The position numbers and the translations under genes were made by a program. Shown here one piece after another: positions 1 to 9,075 of a DNA stretch of 64,000 nucleotides. The stretch's first letter is position 1, and every line of letters starts with the position of its first letter. The notes beneath the pieces were generated by a model, which worked only from the letters and a program-made list of their open reading frames with translations, was not told the origin of the DNA and did not search any database. This stretch comes from Marinirhabdus gelatinilytica (GTDB taxonomy: Bacteria; Bacteroidota; Bacteroidia; Flavobacteriales; Flavobacteriaceae): positions 1-64,000 of the forward strand of contig NZ_QRAO01000003.1 in NCBI RefSeq assembly GCF_003353425.1, written 5' to 3'.

Positions 1-559
1 GACAGAAACTGACTGAATGTAACACCGATTTAGCCACAAAAAAAATTTCGGATACGGTTCCTCTTTGGATACAGAAACTACACCCACAGAAAGGAAAAGG
101 CAACTCTGGTGTTTAGTTCCCAAAAAAGGACTCAGACATAAACCACAGCAAAAAGTTACTCATAAATGATGAGGCCTCTTTACTCCACTAAAATGCTGAA
201 ATTTCGCTGAGGTACTGTTTTTGCTAACTTGTTATATAAAGTAATTTATCGTCGTTATACCGTAAATGGATTAGGATAATAACGCAAAATCGTCGTTGTT
301 ATCCCGTAAAGTTACTATATTTTTTAAATAATACCATGACAGTAGCCCTTAAGGTCGCAAACAGTTTTAAACATTCCTATCCGTCTCGGCCAATCCCATA
401 CTATTGCTTTTTCTACACCACGACTTTACAAGAGTTTTACCATAGCTACTCCATATGTAGTCCAAGTCAAAATCCAAGTGTAGTTCAATACATCTCAAAA
501 CCATTCGCTGGTAATCTTGGGATGTATATGCCAACCTAGGTAAGGGACCTAAAAAAAAA
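1..559. other. gene-poor edge region
   Basis: I see no convincing gene here. A frame open from base 3 to a TAG at 114-116 (37 codons, plus strand) could be the 3' end of a gene entering from the left, but it shows no recognisable motif. Two imperfect direct copies of a TCGTCGTT...CCGTAAA element lie at about 249-266 and 291-310. The second overlaps a stem-loop at 274-304, whose arms are GGATAATAACG and CGTTGTTATCC around a 9-base loop with one G-T pair. It has no T-run, so it is not an obvious terminator. Confidence 0.4.
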
Positions 560-587
560 AGCGGAGGCACTACCTCCGCTCTTTTTT
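560..587 (-). terminator. terminator of the T9SS gene
   Basis: A perfect 8-bp stem (AGCGGAGG at 560-567, CCTCCGCT at 573-580) with loop CACTA. An A-run (551-560) lies on one side and a T-run (582-587) on the other, so it can work in both directions. It lies just past the stop of the minus-strand gene ending at 615. Confidence 0.85.
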
Positions 588-614
588 AAATAGAACGCTG
601 TAATACTACAGTAC

Positions 615-3497
615 TTATTGTTTTACCAACTTACGCATACTGGTTTCGCCCTGTACGGTTATCTGTACCAGGTAGGTTCCTGCTGCAAGTGTGCTCACGT
701 CCAGGGTGGTTTTGGCCTGTGTAGCCGTTTGCTGCAGTACTTTTTGCCCCAATAGGGTGTATATGGCCACCCCATCTATAGGCTGCGTAGTGGCAGTCTC
801 TATGGTAACCGTCCCTGTGGTTGGGTTGGGGTACATCGCAAAGTTGTTCATGGTAACGTCCTGTGTCCCCAGGAAGAAGTCGCCATCTATCACAATATCG
901 GTGGGTCCTCCTGTATTGGCTACGTACACATAATAGGCCTGTCCTGCCGTTACGGGAATACTGGCATCTGCACCGGGAGCACACTGGTTGTCAAAATAAT
1001 CTACCAAGGCAAGGTCTGTCTCTACGGCATTCTCGTCTGGAGCGGTATAAAACGTAACCGAGGTAAATCCAGCTGGCGTAGTTACCAAGGCTGTAGCAGT
1101 TCCACCTTGTGTAGGCACAAAGTTATACCAAACGCCCAATACACCTGCATTATCACAGCCTGCTGGGGTACCGGCCTCGGTCGTCGCAGCCTGCATCACC
1201 ACACCCGGATCTGTGTAAGGGAAGCCTATCTCATCTACATCAATACTGTTCTCAATCATATCGTTGGGAGGGGGGAGTAGGGTGCACTCCAGGTTAAGGG
1301 AGAAGTCTCCAGTGTTGGTTCCAAAACCGTGTACCAGGATATAGTACGTTGTGCTACCATCACCCTGGAACGAGACTTCAGACTGTAACCCACAAGCATC
1401 ATCGTTATCTACCTCGCACACCAAGGCGCCACAATCGCCACTGTAAACGGTTAACTTACTGTCGTAGGTTGTACCGCCATCACATAAGGAGAGGGTATAA
1501 TCTGTAGTAAATCCGCTGGTATCCTCAAACACATACCAAACCCCTGGTGCCGTAATGTCCTGTGTACACACGGGAGAGGTATCCAACGTAGCCGTTGCGG
1601 TACTTCCTGTAAGGGTCTCCCCGCAAGTAATGGGCAATGCACCACTACAAAAGTCGTTATCCGGTAGTTCCTGGCAGGTAATCTCCATACTGAAGTTGCC
1701 TGATTCCATATCGTTCCCTTCAATCATGATATAGTATGTAGAAGCACCATCGGAAAGAAACTGAACTTCAGACTGAAGCCCACAAGCATCATTGTCCATC
1801 GCTATCTCATTCATAAGGTCACAATCGTCATATATTCTAATTACCGAATCATAGTCGGTATTGTTACATAGCGAAACTGTAACCAGCTCCAAGGAACCAT
1901 TTCCTGTATAACTGAAGAATTCGTCCGGCGCTGGGTTTCCACCGCTATCGGTATCAAAAATTGTTTCACCGGCAATAACATCGCCACAGGCTACGGTGAT
2001 AGCCCCAGCACATTGGTCGTTGCTAACAACAAAAGGGAAGTAGCGTGACACATACGAGTCTATACTTGCAACAGCAGTAAAGATATCTTCCCCGGCAAAG
2101 GGATCCATATCTACCATATCCCTAAAAGACCCTATGGCCAATAGCTCTCCCGCCATATTAAAAACGTTATGCGGATTGTTCTCAGACCCAGATCCACCTA
2201 CAAACCAGTGGTTTTTATAGCTTCCATCGGCAGCTTGGTGAACGGTAAAGTTATCTCCCACACCATTGGAAGTACCGGATGCCATCCCTGGGCCTGCATC
2301 AAAATCTGAAGTACCAATAAACGACCCTGAAATAAAGAGATCGCCATTGGGCGCCTGTACAATACTATATACATCTTCCAAGTCTGCATTGCCCTCGCCA
2401 CCTGTTACGTAGCTCATCAAATAGTTACCATCGGTATCAAACTTAGAGTAAAAAGCATCAGATGTTCCGTTGGTGGTAATGGTGTTGTCACCAACGCTAG
2501 GGTCTAGATCTACGGTTCCGCTCACGGTTCCACCTACATAGATTTCAGAGTCAATTTCAGTGATAACATTCGCTAGTTCCAGTCCAGAACCTCCAAATAC
2601 CTGGCCCCAGATATAGTTTCCATCGTTATCCACCTTGCTCACAAAAATATCGTCACTTCCGTTTGTAGTGTAGTTATCCACACCGGCACCTGGATCAAGA
2701 TCTACTTGGTTCCTGAACCTTCCAGTTACCAGGATGTCCTCATTGGCATCCAGTTCAATGTCCTCAACTTCTACAATGCCTCCAGCACCTTCGTAGGTTT
2801 TAACCCATACAAAGTTACCATCGGTGTCCAATTTCAGTAAAAACCCATCGGGTGTAGAACTATCTGCCGAAAAGATGGTATTGTCCACTGCTGGGTCTGG
2901 ATCAAAATCTGCCAACAAGAAAGAGCCGCCAATATATACGTTCCCGGCACTGTCCACTTCAATGGTTTGTGCGTCTTCGTTTATGGGACCAAAACCAAAC
3001 GGGTTACTCACCTGTTTTGCCCAAACAAATTCCTGGTTGCTATCCAGCTTTATAACAAATATATCTCTACTCAAACCAGGCGCTGGTTGCAGTAAGGGAA
3101 AAACACCGGGTCCCGGGTCTGCATCAAACGGGTTGGCTGCGAGTGCCCCTTGGAAATATCCTGTAAGATACAAATTGTCATTTGCGTCTATGGCAACATC
3201 TATAACCACATCGTCAAAACCGCCACCAAAACCTAATACGCCCACTGGATCTCCATTGTTATCGTGTATGGCCACATAGCCATCTGCATTTCCACCGGCA
3301 ATTGTAATCGTGTCCGGCCCAATGGTAAGGGTGTTCTGGTACAATCCTGTTGAAAAAATTGTTCCATTGCTGTCCATAGCAGTACTGAACACAATATCTA
3401 TACCTAGATCGCCATAGGTAGAAGTTCCAAAATATTGCTGTGAGAACCCAAATAGGGGAGCTAGCAAAAATTGTAAAATAAGTAACTTTGTTTTCAT
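615..3497 (-). CDS. T9SS-secreted beta-propeller-repeat protein
   Basis: 960 residues. An N-terminal signal peptide ends near FGFSQQ. Residues of about 30-470 hold tandem propeller-type repeats with phrases such as DANDNLYLTGYF and DSAGNVYIGGSF, like SBBP/NHL-type repeats. About 480-720 hold two copies of a roughly 115-residue Cys-containing module; both copies contain DNDACGLQSEV. The last ~75 residues are a type A T9SS sorting domain (MYPNPTTG ... GTYLVQI ... KLVKQ), so export through the gliding-associated secretion system is expected. The gene starts 18 bp after the response regulator and is probably in the same operon as the two-component pair, which may control it. The ligand or function is unknown; surface adhesion or matrix role is inference. 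Confidence 0.85.
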   Translation of the reverse strand: MKTKLLILQFLLAPLFGFSQQYFGTSTYGDLGIDIVFSTAMDSNGTIFSTGLYQNTLTIGPDTITIAGGNADGYVAIHDNNGDPVGVLGFGGGFDDVVIDVAIDANDNLYLTGYFQGALAANPFDADPGPGVFPLLQPAPGLSRDIFVIKLDSNQEFVWAKQVSNPFGFGPINEDAQTIEVDSAGNVYIGGSFLLADFDPDPAVDNTIFSADSSTPDGFLLKLDTDGNFVWVKTYEGAGGIVEVEDIELDANEDILVTGRFRNQVDLDPGAGVDNYTTNGSDDIFVSKVDNDGNYIWGQVFGGSGLELANVITEIDSEIYVGGTVSGTVDLDPSVGDNTITTNGTSDAFYSKFDTDGNYLMSYVTGGEGNADLEDVYSIVQAPNGDLFISGSFIGTSDFDAGPGMASGTSNGVGDNFTVHQAADGSYKNHWFVGGSGSENNPHNVFNMAGELLAIGSFRDMVDMDPFAGEDIFTAVASIDSYVSRYFPFVVSNDQCAGAITVACGDVIAGETIFDTDSGGNPAPDEFFSYTGNGSLELVTVSLCNNTDYDSVIRIYDDCDLMNEIAMDNDACGLQSEVQFLSDGASTYYIMIEGNDMESGNFSMEITCQELPDNDFCSGALPITCGETLTGSTATATLDTSPVCTQDITAPGVWYVFEDTSGFTTDYTLSLCDGGTTYDSKLTVYSGDCGALVCEVDNDDACGLQSEVSFQGDGSTTYYILVHGFGTNTGDFSLNLECTLLPPPNDMIENSIDVDEIGFPYTDPGVVMQAATTEAGTPAGCDNAGVLGVWYNFVPTQGGTATALVTTPAGFTSVTFYTAPDENAVETDLALVDYFDNQCAPGADASIPVTAGQAYYVYVANTGGPTDIVIDGDFFLGTQDVTMNNFAMYPNPTTGTVTIETATTQPIDGVAIYTLLGQKVLQQTATQAKTTLDVSTLAAGTYLVQITVQGETSMRKLVKQ

Positions 3498-3515
3498 GAT
3501 CTTCTTTATTAATAG

Positions 3516-4211
3516 TTATTGAGAGAGGTTAAACTGAAGGCCAATCCCACGAACACTCTCAATGCTTATGTTGGGATCTTCCTTTAAATACTTTCTAATT
3601 CGGCTCACAAATACATCCATGCTGCGGCCCGAGAAGAAGTCGGTCTTTCCCCAAACTTGGCTCAATATTTCTTCCCGCCGAAGCAACTGGTTGCTATTGC
3701 TGAACAAATAATAGAGCAGCTTGGCTTCCTTTTCGGTAATTTTTGAAGTGTTGTTGTGTATGGTAAGAGTAAGGTTTGGATAATCGAAGGTGTATTTTCC
3801 TATGGCAACAGTCTCGGTAGTTCCTTCTACGCCATAATTGCTTTGCTGTGAGGCTCTTTTAATGATGTTATGCAACCGAAGTACCAATTCTTCGGCTTCA
3901 AAAGGTTTTACTATATAGTCGTCTGCCCCTAGTTTCAACCCTTTTATACGATCTTCCTTTGTCTTTCTGGCCGTAAGGAACAGGAAAGGGGTATCAGGTT
4001 TTAATTCAACTATCTTCTTGGCAAGGGTAAAACCATCCATAATGGGCATCATTACATCCACTATACAGAGGTCGAAATCTTTTTCCTTGATAATTGTATA
4101 CGCCTCCTCACCGTGCAGTGCCCAGGTTACCCCAAATTTGTTCAACGTGAGGTATTGTTTCAGCATAGTGCCAAAATCTTTATCATCTTCTACCAGTAGG
4201 ATCTTTTTCAT
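3516..4211 (-). CDS. OmpR-family response regulator
   Basis: 231 residues. The N-terminal receiver domain shows the acidic pair E8/D9/D10, phosphoacceptor Asp52 (CIVDVMMP) and the KPF lysine motif (YIVKPFEAEEL). The C-terminal half is a winged helix of the OmpR/PhoB type, with the RSMDVFVSRIRKYL recognition region. The ATG overlaps the TGA of the upstream kinase gene (ATGA), which indicates translational coupling. The cognate partner is almost certainly that kinase. Likely targets include its own operon: GTTAACG direct repeats with 11-bp spacing lie upstream of the kinase start. Confidence 0.95.
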   Translation of the reverse strand: MKKILLVEDDKDFGTMLKQYLTLNKFGVTWALHGEEAYTIIKEKDFDLCIVDVMMPIMDGFTLAKKIVELKPDTPFLFLTARKTKEDRIKGLKLGADDYIVKPFEAEELVLRLHNIIKRASQQSNYGVEGTTETVAIGKYTFDYPNLTLTIHNNTSKITEKEAKLLYYLFSNSNQLLRREEILSQVWGKTDFFSGRSMDVFVSRIRKYLKEDPNISIESVRGIGLQFNLSQ

Positions 4212-5587
4212 GCGCTCACGGGTATTTTAATGGTGAATGTGGTTCCTTCTCCTTCGTTGCTGTACACCTCAATGGTTCCGTTGTGGGCTTTTATGATCTG
4301 GTCTGTATAATAGAGCCCAAGTCCCAAGCCCTTGTAATTGTGGGTATCCTTTTCGCCCACACGATAAAACTTTCCGAAGATATATTTCTGGTATTTTGGA
4401 GCAATCCCAATGCCATTGTCCATTACCGAAATGGTGTGGGAGTTAAGCTCTGTGTCCAGACTGTAGGTTACCTGTAAATGGGTGCCACCATACTTTACGG
4501 CGTTGTTCAATAGATTAATGATGGCCGTACCTATATAAAAGGTATCCGCAACCAATAGCACCCCCGTGTTTTCAATATCTCGCAATATGGAAACGTCTTC
4601 TGAAAGGGTATGCCCATAATCGTCCAACAGGTCGTTGAGGAAGGTGGTAGCGTTGCATTCTTCTTTGTTCAACTGGATTTCTTTGTACCCCAGACTGCTT
4701 TTTAATACCTGGTCTATCAATTTTTGAAGCCTCGTGTTCTGTCTTTCCACCACGGCTATTGCTTCGTTGGCTACTTCTTTATTTCCTTTGGCATATTCGC
4801 TCGTGAGGGTCTTTGTGGCTAACGATAGTGTGGATAAGGGCGTTTTAAGTTCGTGGGTAATATTATTTATAAAGTCTGTCTTAATTTCGGCAACCCGCTT
4901 TTGTTTCAGCAAATTTTGAATGGAATAGTAGAGCAAACCAACTACAAAAAGGAATAGCAGGGTAGAGAGGATGAGCAATACTGAAAGTTCACGGATGAGG
5001 AGTGAATTCCAGTTTGAAATGTTCATATAGATGCTGGACTTAAAATCAAGATCTACAGTTTCAATTCCGTTTGGGGTTGTTACGTCATGGTCTTTTTTCC
5101 ACGAACTATTGTTAATGAGCAGTGCCTCATTAGAATTGAAATTTTCCCCCAGCAGCACTATGGTATCGGTACGGCTTTCTGGATATAGGGTCTCGGTACT
5201 CCCCAGCGAATCTGTCACGGTAATGGAAGTGACTATTTTTTTTATTTTAATGTCGAAGTCGGCATCATACTTTTTAAGACCCTTATTAAAAATCTCTATA
5301 AAGCCCGGGTTTATTTCCGTGCTTTTTTCTTCCAACCGTTTCAAAAGCTCCCCGTTATCTATTTGGTTGTTCCTATAGGCCTCGAGATTGGTAAGGAAAT
5401 CGTTTCGGTAGCGCCACGCAATGGAGTCTACTTTTGGGGAGGTGTAAATTCTTGCAATGGCATTACGAGCGTCTATGGTAATGGTCTTCTGTTTTAGCTC
5501 GTAGGTATTGTAGATTAAATACCCCTGTATTCCTACCAGCGAAAGCAGGGTAAAAATAGAGATTGCTATAAGTATCTTAAACTTCAT
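4208..5587 (-). CDS. membrane sensor histidine kinase
   Basis: 459 residues from the ATG at 5587, which gives a normal N-terminal membrane helix; an upstream in-frame start at 5608 would only add 7 residues. The order is: TM1 near residues 4-23, a periplasmic sensor region of about 150 residues with no family I recognise, TM2 near 190-215 (LLILSTLLFLFVVGLLYY), the HisKA box (NNITHELKTPLSTL), then a HATPase domain with N-box LLNNAVKYGG and G-boxes DNGIGIAP and GLGLGLYY. It is the partner of the downstream response regulator through a 4-bp overlap. Confidence 0.95.
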   Translation of the reverse strand: MKFKILIAISIFTLLSLVGIQGYLIYNTYELKQKTITIDARNAIARIYTSPKVDSIAWRYRNDFLTNLEAYRNNQIDNGELLKRLEEKSTEINPGFIEIFNKGLKKYDADFDIKIKKIVTSITVTDSLGSTETLYPESRTDTIVLLGENFNSNEALLINNSSWKKDHDVTTPNGIETVDLDFKSSIYMNISNWNSLLIRELSVLLILSTLLFLFVVGLLYYSIQNLLKQKRVAEIKTDFINNITHELKTPLSTLSLATKTLTSEYAKGNKEVANEAIAVVERQNTRLQKLIDQVLKSSLGYKEIQLNKEECNATTFLNDLLDDYGHTLSEDVSILRDIENTGVLLVADTFYIGTAIINLLNNAVKYGGTHLQVTYSLDTELNSHTISVMDNGIGIAPKYQKYIFGKFYRVGEKDTHNYKGLGLGLYYTDQIIKAHNGTIEVYSNEGEGTTFTIKIPVSA

Positions 5588-5639
5588 TGCAACACAAATG
5601 TAGCGCATTGAGCTTCAAACTTGTGCACAAAAAGCGTGC

Positions 5640-5665
5640 GTTAACCGTTCGTTAACTTAACGGTT
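5640..5665 (-). promoter_or_regulatory. direct-repeat box upstream of the kinase operon
   Basis: Read on the minus strand, two 7-mers GTTAACG are separated by 4 bp, which is 11-bp periodicity, and a further CGTTAAG half-site precedes them. They lie about 53-78 bp before the kinase start codon. OmpR/PhoB-type regulators classically bind 7-N4-7 or 11-bp-phased direct repeats, so autoregulation by the neighbouring response regulator is plausible. The sequence also contains an inverted pair, AACCGTT and AACGGTT, so another dyad-binding factor is possible. Confidence 0.5.
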
Positions 5666-5668
5666 CAC

Positions 5669-6067
5669 CTACAAAAACTTCCCCCGTAGTTCAGGAGTCG
5701 GAATCATACAGCTCTCTTTCTTGCCGTACCATGTGTAGCGGTTTTTTGCCACATAGTCGTACACCCAATTACGGATACACTTGGGAACAACCATAAAACC
5801 ATAGAGTAGGGGGTACAGTCCTCCCAAATGGCGGGCTACCCTTAAAGCGGCTGTTGATTTTGTATACGCCTTGCCCCCGTCTATCAATACAATGGAATCT
5901 ACCACGGAAGGATCAATATGGTGCTTGGCCAATAACGAGGTGCCAGGTTCTTCCTGCAAGGCGGCAAACCGGAACAGGTCCTTCTTGTCCCGCTGTATCA
6001 CAAACGTAACCGAACCGTTGCAAAGATTACAAACACCATCAAATAAAATGGTTTTATGCTTTTTCAT
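5669..6067 (-). CDS. DCC-family thiol-disulfide oxidoreductase-like protein (DUF393)
   Basis: 132 residues, normal for the family. The hallmark DxxCxxC motif is at residues 10-16 (DGVCNLC), followed by the typical hydrophobic/aromatic pattern and the conserved LYPLLYGF region. DCC proteins are small thioredoxin-fold-like proteins with poorly known roles. It has no signal peptide and no obvious operon partner; it reads in the same direction as the MutS2-like gene 60 bp upstream. Confidence 0.9.
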   Translation of the reverse strand: MKKHKTILFDGVCNLCNGSVTFVIQRDKKDLFRFAALQEEPGTSLLAKHHIDPSVVDSIVLIDGGKAYTKSTAALRVARHLGGLYPLLYGFMVVPKCIRNWVYDYVAKNRYTWYGKKESCMIPTPELRGKFL

Positions 6068-6126
6068 TACTATTTACATTTGGACGTACACCCCTGTAGT
6101 CCCCTCGAGGGGACAACTTTTGTTTA

Positions 6127-8286
6127 TTACACTTTTTCTAATTCTTCCAAGCTCACGTTGGTGGTGAACATGCCGTAGTTTACAAAAGCCTTGTTTTTTT
6201 CTATAGCATCTATAGTCCCAATGGCACGGCCATCGATCATCCGTACCCGGTCACCCACTTTTAAGGTTACCTTTGGTTTGGGTGGGGGTGCTTTCTTGGC
6301 CTTGGCTTTTTCCTTTTTCTTCTCTTTCCTAATTTTGGCTACTTTTTGCTCTACTTCCTGTTTTAACTCATGCTTTTTCCTCTTTACCGCTTTTTTTTGT
6401 TTAGGAGCCAGTTTTTTTCTTTTGCTGTTCTCGGTCATTACCAATTTGTACAGCTCGTCCATCAATTGCTTTTTCTGCTTGTTGTTAAAGAACTTTTCAG
6501 CAAGACTATCAAAACGTCTTCCTAGGGTAAGCAGCTTTTGGTTGGCATCGTACAGTTCTTGGTAGCTCTCCAGCTTTTCCTGCACCTTTGCATTTACCTC
6601 GGCCAATTGTTCGCTCTCCTTTCGGGCCTTCTCTGCTGAAGTTTCCAAGGTTTCCGAAGTCTTCCGAAGCTTGGAGCGTTCCTTCTGCAAATTTGCAATG
6701 GTCTTATCAAACCGTATCTTTCCCCGCTCGATCTTTTTTTTGGACCTGTTTATCAAACTATACGGAATACCGTTTTTCTGCGCCACCTCAAAGGTGAACG
6801 AGCTACCTGCTTCGCCCATTTGTAGCTTATAGACCGGGGCAAGGGACTTACTGTCAAACTGCATATTGGCGTTCACGGCGTGTGGGAGCTCGTTGGCCAA
6901 CAGTTTCAAATTTGCATAATGGGTAGTGATAATACCAAATGCTTCCCGCTCGTAGAAGACCTCCAAGAACGTTTCGGCCAGCGCACCACCCAGTTCTGGA
7001 TCACTCCCCGTACCAAACTCATCTATTAAAAAGAGGGTGTTCTCGTTGCATTTCCGCAAGAAATGTTTCATCTTCTTCAGGCGGTAACTGTAGGTACTCA
7101 AATGATTCTCGATACTTTGGTTGTCGCCAATATCGGTAAGCAATTTGTCAAAAAAACATACTTCGCTCTGTGGTTCCACGGGAATCAACAAGCCACTCTG
7201 CAACATAACCTGCAACAGTCCCACGGTTTTAAGGGTAATACTTTTTCCACCTGCGTTGGGCCCGGAAATCACGATTATGCGCTTATCTTGGGACAACTGT
7301 ATGGTTTGAGGATAGGTTTTTTCTTTTCGTTTACGATTGGAAACCAACAGCAATGGGTGGTATGCATCCAGGAGATGAAGCTGGCGTTCCTTGGTGAGCA
7401 GGGGTAATACACCATTAATTTCAACTGCGTACTTGGCTTTTGCATACATAGCATCTATTACTGTGAGATACTCTTGATAGGAAGCAAGATGGTGGTTGTA
7501 AGGGCGTACAAACTCTGTAAGCACTTTTAAAATGCGCTTCACCTCTTCACGCTCCTCGTACTCAAGATTACTCAGTTCATTAGCATACTCCAGTGTTTCC
7601 TGTGGCTCCATATACACAATACTCCCTGTCTTGGATTGTCCCAGGACGGTACCTTTAATCTTGCGGCGGTACATTGCCGTTACGGCCAGCACACGCCTGT
7701 TGTCCACAACAGTTTCCCGTATGTCATCTAAATAGTCGGAGCCCGCATATTTGCTCAATGCTTTCGAGAACGAGGAGTTTATCTGTCCTTTCACCACGTT
7801 CAATCTACGCCGTATCGTGCCTAACTCTGTAGAAGCTTCATCCTTTACGTTTCCGTATTTATCGAAGATCTTTTTAATTTCCTCCGCAATGCTGGGTGCA
7901 AACTCAATTTGTTCTGAAAATTCTTGTAATGAAATATAGAATTCCTCAAATTTTTTGAAAAACTTCAGAAGGCTTTGTGTAGTTTCTGAAAGCGATAACA
8001 ACTTCCTAAAACTAAAACTTTCCAAGGTGCTGTTTTCAATCTCCAATAATTGAAGTTCCTTGTAAATAGGCTCAAAACCGTGATTGGGAATAGGGGAGTC
8101 ACTGCCAAAAGAGGCCGTGAATTCCTTGACGCGTTTCAGCGAAGGCAGTACTTTTTCGGTATTCTTGAAAGGTGTAATTTCCAGCACCATCTTATTTCCG
8201 GGAGCTGTGATGCAAAATTCAGAGACTTGCTCCAAGACCTTCGGAAACTCTACATCTTCCAGTGTTTTTTTATCAATCTTTACCAT
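6127..8286 (-). CDS. MutS2-like DNA-binding ATPase without Smr domain
   Basis: 719 residues from the ATG at 8286 (MVKIDKKTLEDVEFP); an upstream in-frame extension looks non-coding. The MutS-family ATPase has Walker A GPNAGGKS near residue 340, Walker B TLFLIDEFGTGSDP, and the HY switch (THYANLK). A long Lys/Glu-rich coiled coil follows at about 500-660, then a short KOW-like C-terminal barrel (LKVGDRVRMIDGRAIGTID). The Smr nuclease domain that ends canonical MutS2 is absent. Canonical MutS2 proteins act in recombination control or ribosome rescue; which applies here is unclear. It is divergent from ung. Confidence 0.88.
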   Translation of the reverse strand: MVKIDKKTLEDVEFPKVLEQVSEFCITAPGNKMVLEITPFKNTEKVLPSLKRVKEFTASFGSDSPIPNHGFEPIYKELQLLEIENSTLESFSFRKLLSLSETTQSLLKFFKKFEEFYISLQEFSEQIEFAPSIAEEIKKIFDKYGNVKDEASTELGTIRRRLNVVKGQINSSFSKALSKYAGSDYLDDIRETVVDNRRVLAVTAMYRRKIKGTVLGQSKTGSIVYMEPQETLEYANELSNLEYEEREEVKRILKVLTEFVRPYNHHLASYQEYLTVIDAMYAKAKYAVEINGVLPLLTKERQLHLLDAYHPLLLVSNRKRKEKTYPQTIQLSQDKRIIVISGPNAGGKSITLKTVGLLQVMLQSGLLIPVEPQSEVCFFDKLLTDIGDNQSIENHLSTYSYRLKKMKHFLRKCNENTLFLIDEFGTGSDPELGGALAETFLEVFYEREAFGIITTHYANLKLLANELPHAVNANMQFDSKSLAPVYKLQMGEAGSSFTFEVAQKNGIPYSLINRSKKKIERGKIRFDKTIANLQKERSKLRKTSETLETSAEKARKESEQLAEVNAKVQEKLESYQELYDANQKLLTLGRRFDSLAEKFFNNKQKKQLMDELYKLVMTENSKRKKLAPKQKKAVKRKKHELKQEVEQKVAKIRKEKKKEKAKAKKAPPPKPKVTLKVGDRVRMIDGRAIGTIDAIEKNKAFVNYGMFTTNVSLEELEKV

Positions 8287-8383
8287 AGTTTTTCCTTGCA
8301 AATGAAGGATATACGCACAATTTTTTCTTAAACGCTTCACAAAAAAGCGCTAGGCTACGTAATTTTACACAAAAGTACATATA

Positions 8384-9049
8384 ATGGATGTAAAAATTGA
8401 ACCGAGTTGGAAGCAGGTTTTGGCTCCTGAATTTGAGAAACCCTATTTTCCGCAGCTCATTCAGTTTGTAAAACAAGAATACTCCCAAAATACCTGCTAC
8501 CCACCAGGCTCGCAGCTATTCTCGGCTTTTGACCATGCACCCTTCCACGATGTGAAAGTGGTTATTTTGGGGCAAGATCCCTATCACGGCCCACAACAGG
8601 CCAACGGGTTGTGCTTCTCGGTGGCAGATGGGATTGCGCTACCACCCTCATTACAGAATATTTTTAAGGAATTGCAAACCGATGTAGGCACACAACCACC
8701 CACATCGGGAAATCTGGAACGATGGGCAAGACAAGGAGTGTTGTTGCTCAATGCCACCCTCTCGGTAAGGGCACACCAGGCAGGAAGCCATCAGGGTAAG
8801 GGCTGGGAACAATTTACCGATGCTGTGGTCTCAAAACTTTCGGCGGCGCGTGAAGGTTTGGTCTTCTTGCTTTGGGGCGGTTACGCCAAACGGAAAGGAG
8901 CGAAGATTGATACCTCCAAGCACCTTGTCCTCACCTGCGGACACCCATCGCCATTAAGTGCAAACAGAGGCTATTGGTTTGGCAATAAACATTTCAGCAA
9001 AACCAACAAATACCTTGAAGACAACCAAAAAGAACCCATTAATTGGTAA
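8384..9049 (+). CDS. ung: uracil-DNA glycosylase, family 1
   Basis: 221 residues. It removes uracil from DNA as the first step of base excision repair. The catalytic water-activating loop GQDPYHG is at residues 63-69 (Asp65), and the minor-groove intercalation loop HPSPLSA begins at His187. Full-length for the family. The start codon follows a 97-bp divergent intergenic region shared with the MutS2-like gene. The stop at 9049 lies close to the next gene on the same strand, so co-transcription is possible. Confidence 0.98.
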   Translation: MDVKIEPSWKQVLAPEFEKPYFPQLIQFVKQEYSQNTCYPPGSQLFSAFDHAPFHDVKVVILGQDPYHGPQQANGLCFSVADGIALPPSLQNIFKELQTDVGTQPPTSGNLERWARQGVLLLNATLSVRAHQAGSHQGKGWEQFTDAVVSKLSAAREGLVFLLWGGYAKRKGAKIDTSKHLVLTCGHPSPLSANRGYWFGNKHFSKTNKYLEDNQKEPINW

Positions 9050-9075
9050 ACGGAATGAAAATTGATTTTAATACT

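Noticed and set aside
336-570. Short open frames on both strands in the edge region.
   Set aside because: They are mutually overlapping, AT-rich, without motifs or a ribosome context; the repeats and terminator explain the region better.
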